Shown piece after piece: positions 10,224 to 21,112 of a DNA stretch of 64,000 bases; the first letter of the stretch is position 1; every line of letters begins with the position of its first letter. The stretch is taken from positions 682,001 to 746,000 of the forward strand of contig NZ_JADBDS010000002.1 of assembly GCF_014873705.1 (NCBI RefSeq), given 5' to 3'. A program made the position numbers and the translations under genes. This DNA comes from Mycobacterium sp. OAS707. Lineage in GTDB: Bacteria; Actinomycetota; Actinomycetes; Mycobacteriales; Mycobacteriaceae. The notes under the pieces are model-generated. The model saw only the letters and a list, made by a program, of their open reading frames with translations. It had not been told where the DNA came from and did no database searches.

Positions 10224-10689
10224 GCACGACCGCGGTATTGGTGACCTTGTCCTGCAGACCCCGCATGTCGGCGTCGGTGATCAGCGGCGGAATCACGACG
10301 GCGATCAGCGCCCCGCGCACCACCGCTCGGCCGAAGCCGACATGCTGACGGCCGTCGACAGGCACGACGATCAGACCCAACGCGTACTGGCCTGGAGTGA
10401 AGCCGAATAGCCGAACCGAAACGGCGCCGAGCACGAACCAGATGCCCAAGATCGCCCATTGCAGCCACGGCATCGACACCCAACCGAACGACATCGCCAG
10501 GGCGGCCAGCCCGTAGGCGATCAACCAGTCGACGCACAGCGCCGCGAGCCGTCTGCCCATCCGGGCGAGCGATCGGGGGCCGGATTGCGGCAAACCGAGC
10601 CGCTGGCCCGGATACTCGTTGGGTTCTTGGCCCGGACTGCCCGACTCCGAAGACGGACCCGACAGCCAGGACCCAATCTCGCGGGCCAT
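10216..10689 (-). CDS. RDD family membrane protein (Rv2219A-like)
   Basis: 157 residues from the ATG at 10689 (MAREIGSWLSGP). After a Pro/Ser/Glu-rich leader of about 45 residues, the RDD domain begins with RRLAALCVDWLIAYGL, carrying the R-D pair that names the family, then further helices (WLQWAILGIWFVLGAVSVRL and GRAVVRGALIAVVIPPLI), giving three or more membrane segments. RDD proteins are inner-membrane proteins of unknown or transport-related function. The frame extends 36 residues upstream, but that part runs over the divergent glnA1 promoter and is not favoured. Confidence 0.82.
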   Translation of the reverse strand: MAREIGSWLSGPSSESGSPGQEPNEYPGQRLGLPQSGPRSLARMGRRLAALCVDWLIAYGLAALAMSFGWVSMPWLQWAILGIWFVLGAVSVRLFGFTPGQYALGLIVVPVDGRQHVGFGRAVVRGALIAVVIPPLITDADMRGLQDKVTNTAVVRR

Positions 10690-10748
10690 ACTGTCAGGAT
10701 AAGCGGGGCCTTCTGAAGGCCCTTCGGCCGCCGCTGCAGGCAAATTGC

Positions 10749-10786
10749 GTAACTTCAGCGCAACATGCGGTTGACGACCATGCAAC
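10749..10786 (+). promoter_or_regulatory. GlnR-type box upstream of glnA1
   Basis: The sequence reads GTAAC-n6-GCAAC-n6-TTGAC-n6-GCAAC, i.e. four half elements at 11-base spacing. This matches the actinobacterial GlnR consensus (gTnAC-n6-GnAAC repeated; core AC-n9-AC). It lies 54-91 bases before the glnA1 GTG, in a promoter-proximal position. GlnR control of glnA1 is established in mycobacteria. Confidence 0.85.
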
Positions 10787-10839
10787 ATCGTGTCCATAGC
10801 GTCAACCCGCGGGTTTACCAGAAATAAGGAGAGAACTCA

Positions 10840-12276
<1,437 letters not shown>

Positions 12277-12298
12277 TCGTTCAGACGGTCTGACAAAT

Positions 12299-12326
12299 GC
12301 GGGGCGGAGGATTTCCTCCGCCCCGC
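12299..12326 (+). terminator. Strong hairpin terminator of glnA1
   Basis: A perfect 13-base stem, GCGGGGCGGAGGA pairing with TCCTCCGCCCCGC, closes over a TT loop 23 bases after the glnA1 stop, followed by GTTTG. It is the strongest hairpin in this part of the window. Confidence 0.85.
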
Positions 12327-12408
12327 GTTTGCGTTGCGGCACAACACCGCCCGACGGCGCGATGTATTTGCAACAGCGAAAACACAGCCTGCATGGTTTC
12401 GAGCAAGA

Positions 12409-12431
12409 CTAGGGAAACGCCCGATTCCTCT
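12409..12431 (+). promoter_or_regulatory. CTAGGGAAAC motif, copy 1 (upstream of DoxX gene)
   Basis: Begins CTAGGGAAAC and continues with a CCC-GATTCCTCT half. It matches 20 of 23 bases with the second copy at 13070-13092. A further CCCTAG at 12444-12449 mirrors its first six bases. It lies about 130 bases before the DoxX start. Shared motif in two successive intergenic gaps suggests a common regulator binding site; the regulator is unknown. Confidence 0.5.
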
Positions 12432-12563
12432 CGGCCGCTTCGGCCCTAGCGTCATTGCTCGGGGGGAGCCGCGTCGTGCGGCCGGTGCTCCCATGCCCCA
12501 CCGGCCGCACGACGTCCGGCGTGTGATTCACAACGCAACGACGTGACCCGTAGGGTCATTCGC

Positions 12564-12992
12564 ATGACCACCAAAGTGGACGCACGCCTCAACTCATACA
12601 CCCCCGCTGTCCTGAGCCTTTTCCGCATCGTGTTCGCATTGATGTTCACGTTGTTCGGCACATCGCATGTCTTCAATTGGCCGATCGCGTTCGGAATCCC
12701 AACCGGCGCTTGGCCGGTCTGGTACGCCGGCGTCATCGAACTGATCACCGGGCTGCTGATTCTGCTGGGACTGTTCACCCGCGTCGCGGCGTTCATCGCC
12801 TCGGGCCACATGGCAGTCACCTATTTCTGGCAACACCAGCCGAAGGGCTTGTGGCCGATCGTCGCGCCACAGATGGGCGGAAACGGCGGCCTGCCTGCGA
12901 TCCTGTTCTGCTTTGCCTTCTTCCTGCTGGTGTTCACCGGCCCCGGCGCCTACGCGCTCGATTCGATGCGGGCCCGTCGCGTACGTCAATAA
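12564..12992 (+). CDS. DoxX family membrane protein
   Basis: 142 residues from the ATG at 12564 (a GTG at 12543 is in frame but unnecessary). Four hydrophobic segments: VLSLFRIVFALMFTLFG, WYAGVIELITGLLILLG, VAAFIASGHMAVTYFW and ILFCFAFFLLVFTGPG, which is the DoxX four-helix layout. Conserved GTSHVF, GLFTR and NGG elements are seen. In mycobacteria a DoxX protein (Rv2948-type/ Rv0847-linked) takes part in a membrane oxidoreductase complex, but DoxX paralogues are many and this one's partner is not evident. Flanked on both sides by copies of a CTAGGGAAAC motif. About 290 bases separate it from glnA1. Confidence 0.82.
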   Translation: MTTKVDARLNSYTPAVLSLFRIVFALMFTLFGTSHVFNWPIAFGIPTGAWPVWYAGVIELITGLLILLGLFTRVAAFIASGHMAVTYFWQHQPKGLWPIVAPQMGGNGGLPAILFCFAFFLLVFTGPGAYALDSMRARRVRQ

Positions 12993-13069
12993 ATAGCGAA
13001 CGCAAGGAAATGCAGACAGCTAACCGACGGAAACGTTAATTACCTGATCAGATCCCATAGATTTGAAAT

Positions 13070-13092
13070 CTAGGGAAACACCCTATTCCCCT
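13070..13092 (+). promoter_or_regulatory. CTAGGGAAAC motif, copy 2 (upstream of propeller protein)
   Basis: Begins CTAGGGAAAC and continues ACCCTATTCCCCT. It contains the inverted repeat TAGGG-n5-CCCTA and the overlapping GGGAA-n8-TTCCC. It sits 29-51 bases before the ATG at 13121, so it overlaps the likely promoter. 20 of 23 bases match the copy at 12409. Confidence 0.55.
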
Positions 13093-13120
13093 ACAGCAAC
13101 CAATGGTCGATCATTGATCA

Positions 13121-15217
13121 ATGACCTCTTGGTCCAGGGCCGACGCGGCTCCGATGCTGATGGTGTGTCAGGTGGGGCCATGTGATCGCGTCACCGGAGC
13201 GGTCACCTACCAGGCGACCGTCGGGAACGACGCCGCCTTCGCCCTGTCGTTCACCGAGCCGCGCGACGGCGAAGTCGCCGACCTCGGATACGGAATGTTC
13301 CGCTATACGCCACATCCGCGGGTGAACGCCGAATCCGACAGCTTCACTGTCATTGCCGACGACGGCCGCGGCGGCTCGTTCGACTCGCTGGTGACTTGGG
13401 TCAACGACAATCAGGTTCCGGTCGCGGTCGCACCGCCGCGGTTGTGGCCGCCCGATCCGACCACCGGCGCGGTCACCGTCTCGCCGAATATCGTTGACCC
13501 CGACGGTGATTGGCTGACCTACACGCTCGATGCCCCGTTCCCGCGACGCGGTTCGGTGACGATCGACTGGGACGGCACCTTCACCTACGTGCCTTACCCG
13601 TCGGAACGCGACGACACCGCGGCAGGCGAAGAAACGCTTGGCTTCCGCGCGGTCGATCCGCGCGGCGCGAGCGCGTACATCACCGTGACCGTGCCAATCT
13701 GCCCGCGCCGCTTTGTCATTCCGCAGGATCCCGATTCGGCGATGCAGAGCCCGGACCCGCGGACCGGCGTGATCACGGGCAGCTGTGGCGGCACTGCCGA
13801 GGGATACACCTACGCTGCCAGCGCGCCGGCCAAGGGCACAGTGATGATCGACGCGAAGACGGGCGTCTGGGCCTACCGGCCCGCCGCCACGGCACGGCAT
13901 CGAGCGGTCGCCGACGACGCGTCGACAGCCGAACGGCACGACAAATTCACCATCACGCTGAAAAAGGGCAAACGGGACAAAGTCACTGTGCCCGTGTCGG
14001 TTCCGCTGGTGTCGATGAGGACAGTCCCGTCGTATGCCGTGACCGCCGAGATCCCTCTTGGCGTCGTCCCCGCGGGCATGGCGGTCAGCCCGCGCGGCGA
14101 GCAGGTGTACGTGACGAGCTTCGTCGGCGAAGCCGCGGTCACCGTGGTCCGCACTGTCGACAACACCCTCTCGCGGATCCCTCTCACGTTCCGGCCCGAG
14201 GGCATCGTCGTCGGCCCCGACGGTCGCCGTCTCTACGTAGCGGACCCGGCCGGCCGACGGGTTGCAGTGATCGACCCGACCGAACACACCACGACGTTCA
14301 TCCCGGTCGGCGATCGCCCGTTCCACATGGCCGTCCTCGGCGCCGACCTCTACGTGGCCAACAATCAAGACGGCACGGTGAGCGTGATCGACACCATCGA
14401 GGGAGTCGTGGTCCGGACCATCGAGGTCGGCGGACACCCGTACACGGTGGCAGGCGCGCTCGGCCAGGCCTTCGTCACCGACTACAGCTTCTACGGCGGC
14501 GAGTCCACCCACAGCGTGTCGGTGATCGCGGCGCGCGGTGATCTGATCGGGATCGCCCCCGCGGGCTACTACCCGACAGGGGTCGCGGTCTCGCCGGACG
14601 ACAGGCGGATCTACGTCGCCAACAACGAGGGTTCGTACAACACCAGCCATCCCGGCACCACGACGGTCATCAACGCCACCACCGGCGCGGTGATGGACAC
14701 GCTGCCCGTCGGCGGCTGCGCGGTCGCGGTCAGCGACAACGGAGACCACGTGTACGTGGCGAGCCAGGGTTACGACACCACGTTCACCAGCAAGCTGTCG
14801 ATCGTCGATCTGCCCACCGGACGCATCACGAACGTCCCGATCCATGGCATGCCAAATGCGTTGGCGCTCAGCGGGGATCGCGTCTACGTCACCGATACGT
14901 GGCACTCGTCGTTGGTACAGGTGACCGCGCGCGACGTTGCTGTGGTCGACTCCGGCGCCGCCAACCACCCGCCGCAGGTGACCATCACCGAGGCCGGCTA
15001 TCACCTGATTCAGGTGACCGCGGTGGACCCCGACAATGACACCGTCACGTTCACCGCGTCACAACCCTTCTGCGGCACGGTCAACGACCTCGGCAACGGC
15101 CTGTTCCAGTACACGCCCAGCGCCATGGCGGTCGGTGGATTCATCGACCGCTTCGCCATCACCGTCGACGACGGCCACGGCGGAGTGGTCACCAAGACCG
15201 TCGCCCTAGGTGTCTAG
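13121..15217 (+). CDS. Cadherin-like/VCBS domain protein with YVTN beta-propeller
   Basis: 698 residues. Residues about 15-300 contain three Ig/cadherin-like units (motifs GMFRYTPHP, DSFTVIADDGRGG, DPDGDWLTYTLD, GTFTYVPYP). Residues about 310-610 form a YVTN-type beta-propeller with repeated blades (SPRGEQVYVTSF, GPDGRRLYVADP, ADLYVANNQDGTVSVID, SPDDRRIYVANNEG, GDHVYVASQG, GDRVYVTDTWHSS). A last cadherin-like unit closes the protein (DPDNDTVTFTAS, RFAITVDDGHGG). Such layouts are usually exported surface proteins, yet no signal peptide is visible and the upstream frame is closed by TGA at 13115. No Shine-Dalgarno precedes the ATG, so it may be leaderless or N-terminally truncated. Function unknown; adhesion or envelope scaffolding is a guess. 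Confidence 0.8.
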   Translation: MTSWSRADAAPMLMVCQVGPCDRVTGAVTYQATVGNDAAFALSFTEPRDGEVADLGYGMFRYTPHPRVNAESDSFTVIADDGRGGSFDSLVTWVNDNQVPVAVAPPRLWPPDPTTGAVTVSPNIVDPDGDWLTYTLDAPFPRRGSVTIDWDGTFTYVPYPSERDDTAAGEETLGFRAVDPRGASAYITVTVPICPRRFVIPQDPDSAMQSPDPRTGVITGSCGGTAEGYTYAASAPAKGTVMIDAKTGVWAYRPAATARHRAVADDASTAERHDKFTITLKKGKRDKVTVPVSVPLVSMRTVPSYAVTAEIPLGVVPAGMAVSPRGEQVYVTSFVGEAAVTVVRTVDNTLSRIPLTFRPEGIVVGPDGRRLYVADPAGRRVAVIDPTEHTTTFIPVGDRPFHMAVLGADLYVANNQDGTVSVIDTIEGVVVRTIEVGGHPYTVAGALGQAFVTDYSFYGGESTHSVSVIAARGDLIGIAPAGYYPTGVAVSPDDRRIYVANNEGSYNTSHPGTTTVINATTGAVMDTLPVGGCAVAVSDNGDHVYVASQGYDTTFTSKLSIVDLPTGRITNVPIHGMPNALALSGDRVYVTDTWHSSLVQVTARDVAVVDSGAANHPPQVTITEAGYHLIQVTAVDPDNDTVTFTASQPFCGTVNDLGNGLFQYTPSAMAVGGFIDRFAITVDDGHGGVVTKTVALGV

Positions 15218-16066
15218 TCCAAGGTCCTTGCGGAACTTCTGCATGCCGTCGATCTTCTCGGCGAGCGACGCCGACGGACCGCTGTAGAACATCCACGGCA
15301 TCGTGATGATCCCGGTGATACCGCTGGCCTCGGCACGTTCGTAGTGCTCTGGGGTGAATGCATCCGTCAGCGGCGTCAAGATCGTGAAATCATCCATCGA
15401 CAGCCCGTTTTCGGCCCGCATCTCGCGGAGCCGATCGACCCGTTCGATCGCGCGATCGGTGGTGATCAGGTCGCCGATCCAGCCGTCGTTGCGCGCTGCG
15501 CGCTTCAGCGCGATGTCACTCAGGCCGCCGACGTAGATCGGGATGTGCGGGGGCGTCGGCTCCATCTCGAGTCGCGGCGCGGAGTAGAACTCGCCGTCGA
15601 ATTCGGTCCAGCCGGGCTGCCACAACGCCTTCATCAACTCGAGCATCTCGTCGGTGCGCTTGCCGCGGCGGTCGAAGCGCTGACCCATCAACGTGAACTC
15701 TTCCTCGCACCAGCCGACGCCTATTCCGAGCTCCAGCCGGCCGCCCGCCAGAACAGCCGCCGTACCAATCGATTTCGCAGCGGAGTACGGATCCCGCATG
15801 GCTGGCAGGTACACGGTCGTGACGAAGTGCAGCCGCGTGGTGACGAGCGCGATCGCGCCGATCATCACCCAGGGATCGGGCCAGTCGGTGAACGCTTCCC
15901 AGCGGCGCTTGCCGTCCTTGGTGTAGGGGTACGGCGTGCTCAGCGTCTCGAGGTTGATCACATGGTCCGGGATGCCCATCCCGTCGTAGCCGAGATCATC
16001 TGCGGCCTTGGCGATTTCGACGACCTCGCTGGTGTCCAGAAACGCTGTGCTGACATAGAACTTCAT
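15206..16066 (-). CDS. LLM-class F420-dependent oxidoreductase
   Basis: 286 residues from the ATG at 16066 ([14 protein letters not shown]); upstream in-frame sequence is shadow of the thioesterase gene. A bacterial luciferase-like TIM barrel: GYDGMGIPDHV, VTTRLHFVTTVYLPAMRDP, LELGIGVGWCEEEF and PIYVGGLS are characteristic of F420-dependent oxidoreductases of mycobacteria. Substrate unknown. The start overlaps the thioesterase stop by four bases (ATGA), which in turn overlaps glnE, so these three genes form a coupled unit read leftward. The 3' end overlaps the convergent propeller gene by 12 bases. Confidence 0.88.
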   Translation of the reverse strand: MKFYVSTAFLDTSEVVEIAKAADDLGYDGMGIPDHVINLETLSTPYPYTKDGKRRWEAFTDWPDPWVMIGAIALVTTRLHFVTTVYLPAMRDPYSAAKSIGTAAVLAGGRLELGIGVGWCEEEFTLMGQRFDRRGKRTDEMLELMKALWQPGWTEFDGEFYSAPRLEMEPTPPHIPIYVGGLSDIALKRAARNDGWIGDLITTDRAIERVDRLREMRAENGLSMDDFTILTPLTDAFTPEHYERAEASGITGIITMPWMFYSGPSASLAEKIDGMQKFRKDLGLDT

Positions 16067-16698
16067 CCGGCGTCCCTGGCCCATGCCGGTCTGATGAACA
16101 CTCCCTCTGCCTCCACTGTGGTGCCTTCGGCGTCGCTGAGGTAGCCGCGCGCAAAGGTTTTCACGCCTTCGGTTCGGTCGATGTAGGCCTCGGCGCGCAG
16201 CGGACCCAGCGGTGTGCCGCGCAGATAACGAAGGCTGATGGTGCCGGTGAACTTCGGCTGGGTCAGCCCCTCGCTGGCGGCCTCGCCGAGAATATGGTCG
16301 AGCACCAGCGCGCAGATGCCACCGTGCACCCATCCCGGCGGCCCCTCATACGCGCCGCTGAGGGTGAACTCGCTCCAGGCTCGTCCGTCGGCCTCGTGGT
16401 GAATGATCATCGGCGGGGCGATCGCATTACGCACTCCGACAGCGGGATTGGCCCACGCCAGGGGACGCCCGGTGTCTTCGTGACGCAGCGTCGTCGTCAC
16501 CGTGCGCTTCTTCTGCTCGAGCATCGCGACGACCGCCTCAACCGCGGCCTGTGCCTCCCGAGCGGTCGCCTCGTCGACGTCGGTGTGGATGCCCGCATCG
16601 ATGAGTCGGCGGATCGCGTCGGTCAGCGGCTCGTAGAGCACGCGCTGACGGTCGTACTCCTGCGCACTGATCACATCGAACCCGAAGTCCATGCTCAT
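16063..16698 (-). CDS. PaaI/YbgC-type hotdog thioesterase
   Basis: 211 residues. The C-terminal half carries the hotdog-fold signature [21 protein letters not shown] (here split as PGWVHGG and LDHILGEA) followed by [19 protein letters not shown], as in acyl-CoA thioesterases with the catalytic Asp/Glu-His-Gly pocket. The N-terminal ~80 residues are helical and charged. Likely hydrolyses an acyl-CoA thioester in the cytosol; the substrate is unknown. ATG start overlaps the glnE stop by four bases and its own stop overlaps the next start by four bases, so translation is coupled along glnE-thioesterase-oxidoreductase. Confidence 0.85.
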   Translation of the reverse strand: MSMDFGFDVISAQEYDRQRVLYEPLTDAIRRLIDAGIHTDVDEATAREAQAAVEAVVAMLEQKKRTVTTTLRHEDTGRPLAWANPAVGVRNAIAPPMIIHHEADGRAWSEFTLSGAYEGPPGWVHGGICALVLDHILGEAASEGLTQPKFTGTISLRYLRGTPLGPLRAEAYIDRTEGVKTFARGYLSDAEGTTVEAEGVFIRPAWARDAG

Positions 16699-19664
16699 TC
16701 GCCGAACACCTTTCGCACCACCGCTTTCGCCCGCCGCGTCACCCGCAGATAGTTGTCGAGGAACTCGCTACCGTCGTCGCTGCCCCAGCCCGCGGCCAGC
16801 GCAACGGCGTTGAGCTGGCGGCCGGGACCGGGCAGCTGATCGGTCGGCTTGCCACGCACCAACACCAACGCGTTGCGCGCCCGCGTTGCGGTCAGCCACG
16901 CCTGGCGCAACAGCTCGACATCACCCTCGGCGATCAGCTCGGCGGCGCCGATCGCGTCGAGGGTGGCCAATGTCGAAGTGTTGTGCAGCGCAGGCACTTT
17001 GTGCGCATGGCGCAGCTGAATCAGTTGCACCGTCCACTCGATGTCGGCAAGGCCGCCGCGACCCAGCTTGGTGTGCGTGTTCGGGTCGGCGCCGCGCGGA
17101 AGCCGCTCGGCGTCGATGCGCGCCTTGATGCGTCTGATCTCCTGCACGGCTTGTGCCGATACGCCGCCGGGTGGATAGCGAACCTTGTCGATCGTCAACA
17201 GGAAGCGCTCCCCCAGATCGAGGTCGCCTGCGACGCGGTGCGCCCGCAGCAGCGCCTGCACCTCCCATGTCTGGGCGTACTTCTCGTAATACGCCTCATA
17301 CGACGCGAGTGTGCGCACCAGCGGGCCGTTGCGGCCCTCCGGCCGCAGGTTGGCGTCGACCTCCAGCGGCGGGTCTGCGCTCGGCGTGCCGAGCAGTGTG
17401 CGGACCTGCTCGGCGATGGTCACCGCCCAGCGGACCGCGACAGATTCGTCGACACCCTCCACGGGGTCGCACACGAACATCACGTCCGCGTCGGATCCGT
17501 AGCCGAGTTCGCCCCCACCGAGCCGGCCCATCCCGATCACCGCGATGCGCGCGGGCACCCCACCCTTGGGGGTGTTGGCCCGGATGATCGAATCCAACGC
17601 CGCCTGCAGCACGGCCACCCACACCGAGGTCAGCGCGTTGCACACATCGGTCACCTCGAGCATGCCGAGCAGGTCGGCAGAGGCGATGCGGGCCAGCTCC
17701 CTGCGACGCAGGGTGCGCGCCGCCGCGATGGCCCGCACCGGGTCGGCATGTCGGCCGGCCGAGGCGATCAACGCCCGCGACACCGCGTCGGGGTCGACTT
17801 CGAGCAGCTTCGGACCCGTGGGTCCGTCGGCATACTGCTGGATCACCTCGGGTGCCCGCATCAACAGGTCGGGCACGTAGGCCGACGTGCCGAGCACCTG
17901 CATCAGCCGCTTGGCCACGGCGCCCTCGTCGCGCAGCGTCGACAGGTACCACCGGTGGTCGGCCAGCTCCTCGCTGATCCGGCGGTACGCGAGCAGGCCC
18001 GCATCGGGGTCCGGTGTATCGGACAGCCAGTCCAGCAGAGTGGGCAGCAGGACCTGCTGCACGCGGCCGCGCCTGCCGGAGTGGCCGGTGAGCGCGGCGA
18101 GGTGGGTCAGCGCGCTTTGCGGACCCTCGTAGCCGAGCGCCGCGAGCTGACGTTCGGCGGCCTGGGGGCTCATGCCACCGGAAATTCCGGCAATGCCAAC
18201 TGTGCCAACGGATTCCAGCAGTGGTTGATAGAACAGCTTGGCGTGCAGCCGCGACACCCGCATGTTCTGGCGCTTGAGTTCCTCGCGCAGCACCCCCTGC
18301 GCATCGTGCCGCCCGTCCGGACGCACATGCGCCGCGCGCGCCAGCCACCGCAGCGCCTCGTCGTCGTCCTCGTCGGGCAGCATGTGGGTGCGCTTCAGCC
18401 GCTGTAGCTGCAGCCGATGCTCGAGCAACCGCAGGAACTCGTAGGACGCGGTCAGATTCGCGGCGTCATCGCGGCCGATGTAGCCGCCCGAGCCGAGCGC
18501 GGCCAGCGCGTCGACCGTCGACGCGACATGCAACGCCTCGTCGTTGCGGCCGTGCACCATCTGCAGCAGCTGCACAGCGAATTCCACGTCGCGCAGCCCG
18601 CCGGTGCCGAGCTTGATCTCGCGGGCCCGCACCCCCGCGGGCACCAGTTCCTCGACGCGCCGCCGCATGGCCTGCACTTCGGCAACGAAGTCCTCGCGCT
18701 CGCTGGCAGTCCACACCATCGGCATCAGCGCCTCGATGTATTGCCTGCCCAGCTCGGCATCGCCCGTCGAAGGCCGCGCCTTCAGCAGCGCCTGAAACTC
18801 CCACGTCTTGGCCCACCGCTGGTAGTAGGCGATATGGCTGTCCAGGGTGCGCACCAGCTGGCCGTGCTTGCCCTCCGGCCGCAGCGCCGCGTCGACCTCG
18901 AAGAAGGCGTCGCCTGCGAACCGCATCATCTCGCCTGCCACCCGGGTCTCGAGGGCATCTGCGGTCTGGCCGACGAAGATGACGTCGACGTCGCTGACGT
19001 AATTCAGCTCGCGCGCGCCGCACTTGCCCATCGCGATCACCGCAAGCCGCGGCGGCTCGCCGCCGCCTGTCACCGATTTATTGGCGACGATCAACGCGGC
19101 GCCGAGGGCGGCGTCGGCGATGTCGGAGAGGTGTTCGCCGACCGTGGTGAACGGCAGCACTGGTTCGTTCTCGACCGTCGGCGCCAGGTCGAGTCCGGCC
19201 AGCACCAGCAGCCGGTCGCGGTGCAGCGCCCGCAGTGGCAGCAGCGCAGTCGTTGTGTCGCTTGCCTTTTCGGCCTCCGCGGCGAACATGGTCCGCAGCT
19301 CGTCGGCCGAGGGCAGGGTGACCGCACCTGCCAGCAGCCGCCACGACTCGGGGTGGGCGACCAGATGGTCGCCGAGCGCCAGCGAGGACCCGAGCACCCC
19401 GAACAGCCGGCCGCGCAGCGCCTTGTCCTTGACGAGGGCCTGGTTGAGTTCGGCCCAGTCGGCTCCAACGGCGTCGGCCAGCCTGACCAGCGCGCGCAGG
19501 GCCTCATCGGCATCGGGTGCGCGCGACAGCGACCACAACAGCTCGACGTGCGCGTCGCTGTTCCAGCCCAGTCGGTCCAGGTCCGCAGCCGCTGAGGACT
19601 CGACCAGCCCGAGCCGCCCTACGCTGGGCAGCTTGGGACGCTGCGTCGCAGGTTTGGCCACCAC
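16695..19664 (-). CDS. glnE: Glutamine synthetase adenylyltransferase/adenylyl-removase
   Basis: Bifunctional enzyme that adenylylates Tyr406 of GlnA1 when nitrogen is plentiful and removes the AMP when it is scarce. 989 residues, near the 994 of M. tuberculosis GlnE. Two nucleotidyltransferase domains are visible: the N-terminal removase domain with [18 protein letters not shown] around residues 215-230 and the C-terminal transferase domain with [15 protein letters not shown] around 718-732; both keep the metal-binding SDxD. Helical linker and PII-sensing regions lie between. GTG start; the gene sits between the two glutamine synthetase genes, the conserved actinobacterial arrangement. Confidence 0.96.
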   Translation of the reverse strand: MVAKPATQRPKLPSVGRLGLVESSAAADLDRLGWNSDAHVELLWSLSRAPDADEALRALVRLADAVGADWAELNQALVKDKALRGRLFGVLGSSLALGDHLVAHPESWRLLAGAVTLPSADELRTMFAAEAEKASDTTTALLPLRALHRDRLLVLAGLDLAPTVENEPVLPFTTVGEHLSDIADAALGAALIVANKSVTGGGEPPRLAVIAMGKCGARELNYVSDVDVIFVGQTADALETRVAGEMMRFAGDAFFEVDAALRPEGKHGQLVRTLDSHIAYYQRWAKTWEFQALLKARPSTGDAELGRQYIEALMPMVWTASEREDFVAEVQAMRRRVEELVPAGVRAREIKLGTGGLRDVEFAVQLLQMVHGRNDEALHVASTVDALAALGSGGYIGRDDAANLTASYEFLRLLEHRLQLQRLKRTHMLPDEDDDEALRWLARAAHVRPDGRHDAQGVLREELKRQNMRVSRLHAKLFYQPLLESVGTVGIAGISGGMSPQAAERQLAALGYEGPQSALTHLAALTGHSGRRGRVQQVLLPTLLDWLSDTPDPDAGLLAYRRISEELADHRWYLSTLRDEGAVAKRLMQVLGTSAYVPDLLMRAPEVIQQYADGPTGPKLLEVDPDAVSRALIASAGRHADPVRAIAAARTLRRRELARIASADLLGMLEVTDVCNALTSVWVAVLQAALDSIIRANTPKGGVPARIAVIGMGRLGGGELGYGSDADVMFVCDPVEGVDESVAVRWAVTIAEQVRTLLGTPSADPPLEVDANLRPEGRNGPLVRTLASYEAYYEKYAQTWEVQALLRAHRVAGDLDLGERFLLTIDKVRYPPGGVSAQAVQEIRRIKARIDAERLPRGADPNTHTKLGRGGLADIEWTVQLIQLRHAHKVPALHNTSTLATLDAIGAAELIAEGDVELLRQAWLTATRARNALVLVRGKPTDQLPGPGRQLNAVALAAGWGSDDGSEFLDNYLRVTRRAKAVVRKVFGE

Positions 19665-19714
19665 TCGAAACTAGCGCAGCCGTGATTCGACGCGTCAGCT
19701 AGAGGGACACTTGC

Positions 19715-21055
19715 CTAGAGGGACAGGTAGGTCTTCAGCTCGAACGGTGTGACGTGGCTGCGGTAGTTCTCCCACTCGGTGCGCTTGTTGCGCAGGAAGT
19801 AGTCGAACACGTGCTCCCCCAACGCTTCCGCGACGAGTTCGGAGTTCTCCATCTCGGTCAGCGCGACACCGAGGCTGCCGGGCAGCTCCTTGTAGCCCAT
19901 CGCCCGGCGCTCTTCGGTGGTCAGGCTCCAGACGTTGTCCTCGGCCTGCGGGCCGAGTACGTAGTTCTTCTCGATGCCACGAAGGCCCGCGGCCAGCAGC
20001 ACCGCGAACGTCAGGTACGGGTTGCAGGCCGAATCGGGGCTGCGCACCTCGACCCGACGCGAAGACGCCTTGCGCGGCGTGTACATCGGCACCCGCACCA
20101 ACGCCGAGCGGTTGGCCGCGCCCCAGGATGCGGCCGTCGGCGCCTCACCGCCGTGCACAAGCCGCTTGTAGGAGTTCACCCACTGATTGGTGACGGCGCT
20201 GATCTCCTGGGCGTGCTCGAGGATGCCCGCGATGAACGACTTGGCGACGTCGGACAGCTGCAGCGGGTCGTCAGGACTGTGGAAGGCGTTGGTCTCGCCT
20301 TCGAACAGGCTCATGTGCGTGTGCATGGCCGAGCCGGGATGTTCGGCAAAAGGCTTGGGCATGAACGAGGCTCGCACCCCGTCGCCGATGGCTACCTCTT
20401 TGACCACGTACCGGAACGTCATCACGTTGTCGGCCATGGACAGTGCATCGGCGTAGCGCAGATCGATCTCCTGCTGGCCCGGTGCGCCCTCGTGATGGCT
20501 GAACTCCACCGAGATGCCCATCTGCTCGAGGGCGTCGATGGCGTGGCGGCGGAAGTTCGGCGCGGCGTCGTGCACGGCCTGATCGAAGTAGCCGCCGTTG
20601 TCGGCGGGCACCGGCGGCGAGCCGTCCTCCTCGCCGGGCTTGAGCAGAAAGAACTCGATCTCCGGGTGCACGTAGCAGGAGAAGCCGAGGTCGCTGGCCT
20701 TGGACAGCTGCCTGCGCAGGACGTGCCGCGAGTCGGCCCACGACGGCGAACCGTCGGGCATCGTGATGTCGCAGAACATCCGCGCCGAGTGGTGCTTGCC
20801 CGAACTACTGGTCCACGGCAACACCTGGAACGTCGACGGATCGGGGCGCGCCACCATGTCTGCTTCCGACACGCGCGCGAAGCCCTCGATGGCCGACCCG
20901 TCGAACCCGATGCCCTCCTCGAAGGCGCCTTCGAGTTCGGCAGGCGCGATCGCGACCGACTTCAGGTATCCGAGGACGTCGGTGAACCACAGCCGGACGA
21001 AGCGGATGTCGCGTTCCTCCAGCGTGCGCAGCACGAATTCCTTCTGCCGATCCAT
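19715..21055 (-). CDS. glnA2: Glutamine synthetase type I paralogue GlnA2
   Basis: 446 residues, the same length as M. tuberculosis GlnA2. GSI features: DGSAIEGFAR, PEIEFFLL, HHEGAPGQQEIDLRYADA, MPKPFAEHPGSAMHTH and RVEVRSPDSACNPYL. The adenylylation loop of GlnA1 (DLYELP) is replaced by DNVWSLTTEERR, so regulation by GlnE at that Tyr is not expected; GSI-alpha-like. In M. tuberculosis GlnA2 is not essential and contributes little to bulk glutamine synthesis. A half GlnR-like element (GTAAC-n6-TTAAC, minus strand, about 21076-21091) lies upstream, but the second half is not evident. A short direct repeat duplicates the last codons and stop just downstream. Confidence 0.94.
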   Translation of the reverse strand: MDRQKEFVLRTLEERDIRFVRLWFTDVLGYLKSVAIAPAELEGAFEEGIGFDGSAIEGFARVSEADMVARPDPSTFQVLPWTSSSGKHHSARMFCDITMPDGSPSWADSRHVLRRQLSKASDLGFSCYVHPEIEFFLLKPGEEDGSPPVPADNGGYFDQAVHDAAPNFRRHAIDALEQMGISVEFSHHEGAPGQQEIDLRYADALSMADNVMTFRYVVKEVAIGDGVRASFMPKPFAEHPGSAMHTHMSLFEGETNAFHSPDDPLQLSDVAKSFIAGILEHAQEISAVTNQWVNSYKRLVHGGEAPTAASWGAANRSALVRVPMYTPRKASSRRVEVRSPDSACNPYLTFAVLLAAGLRGIEKNYVLGPQAEDNVWSLTTEERRAMGYKELPGSLGVALTEMENSELVAEALGEHVFDYFLRNKRTEWENYRSHVTPFELKTYLSL

Positions 21056-21112
21056 GACCGCAGCGTAGGTTCGCGCTGTTAAATCTGTGTTACACGGGCG
21101 CTGCGTTTGGTG

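Noticed and set aside
12334..12546. 70-codon frame between glnA1 and the DoxX gene
   Set aside because: No similarity, no start signal, and it covers the repeated regulatory motif.
13118..15004. 628-codon open frame on the minus strand
   Set aside because: Exact antisense shadow of the propeller gene, Arg/His/Asp-rich with no domain; typical of high-GC DNA.
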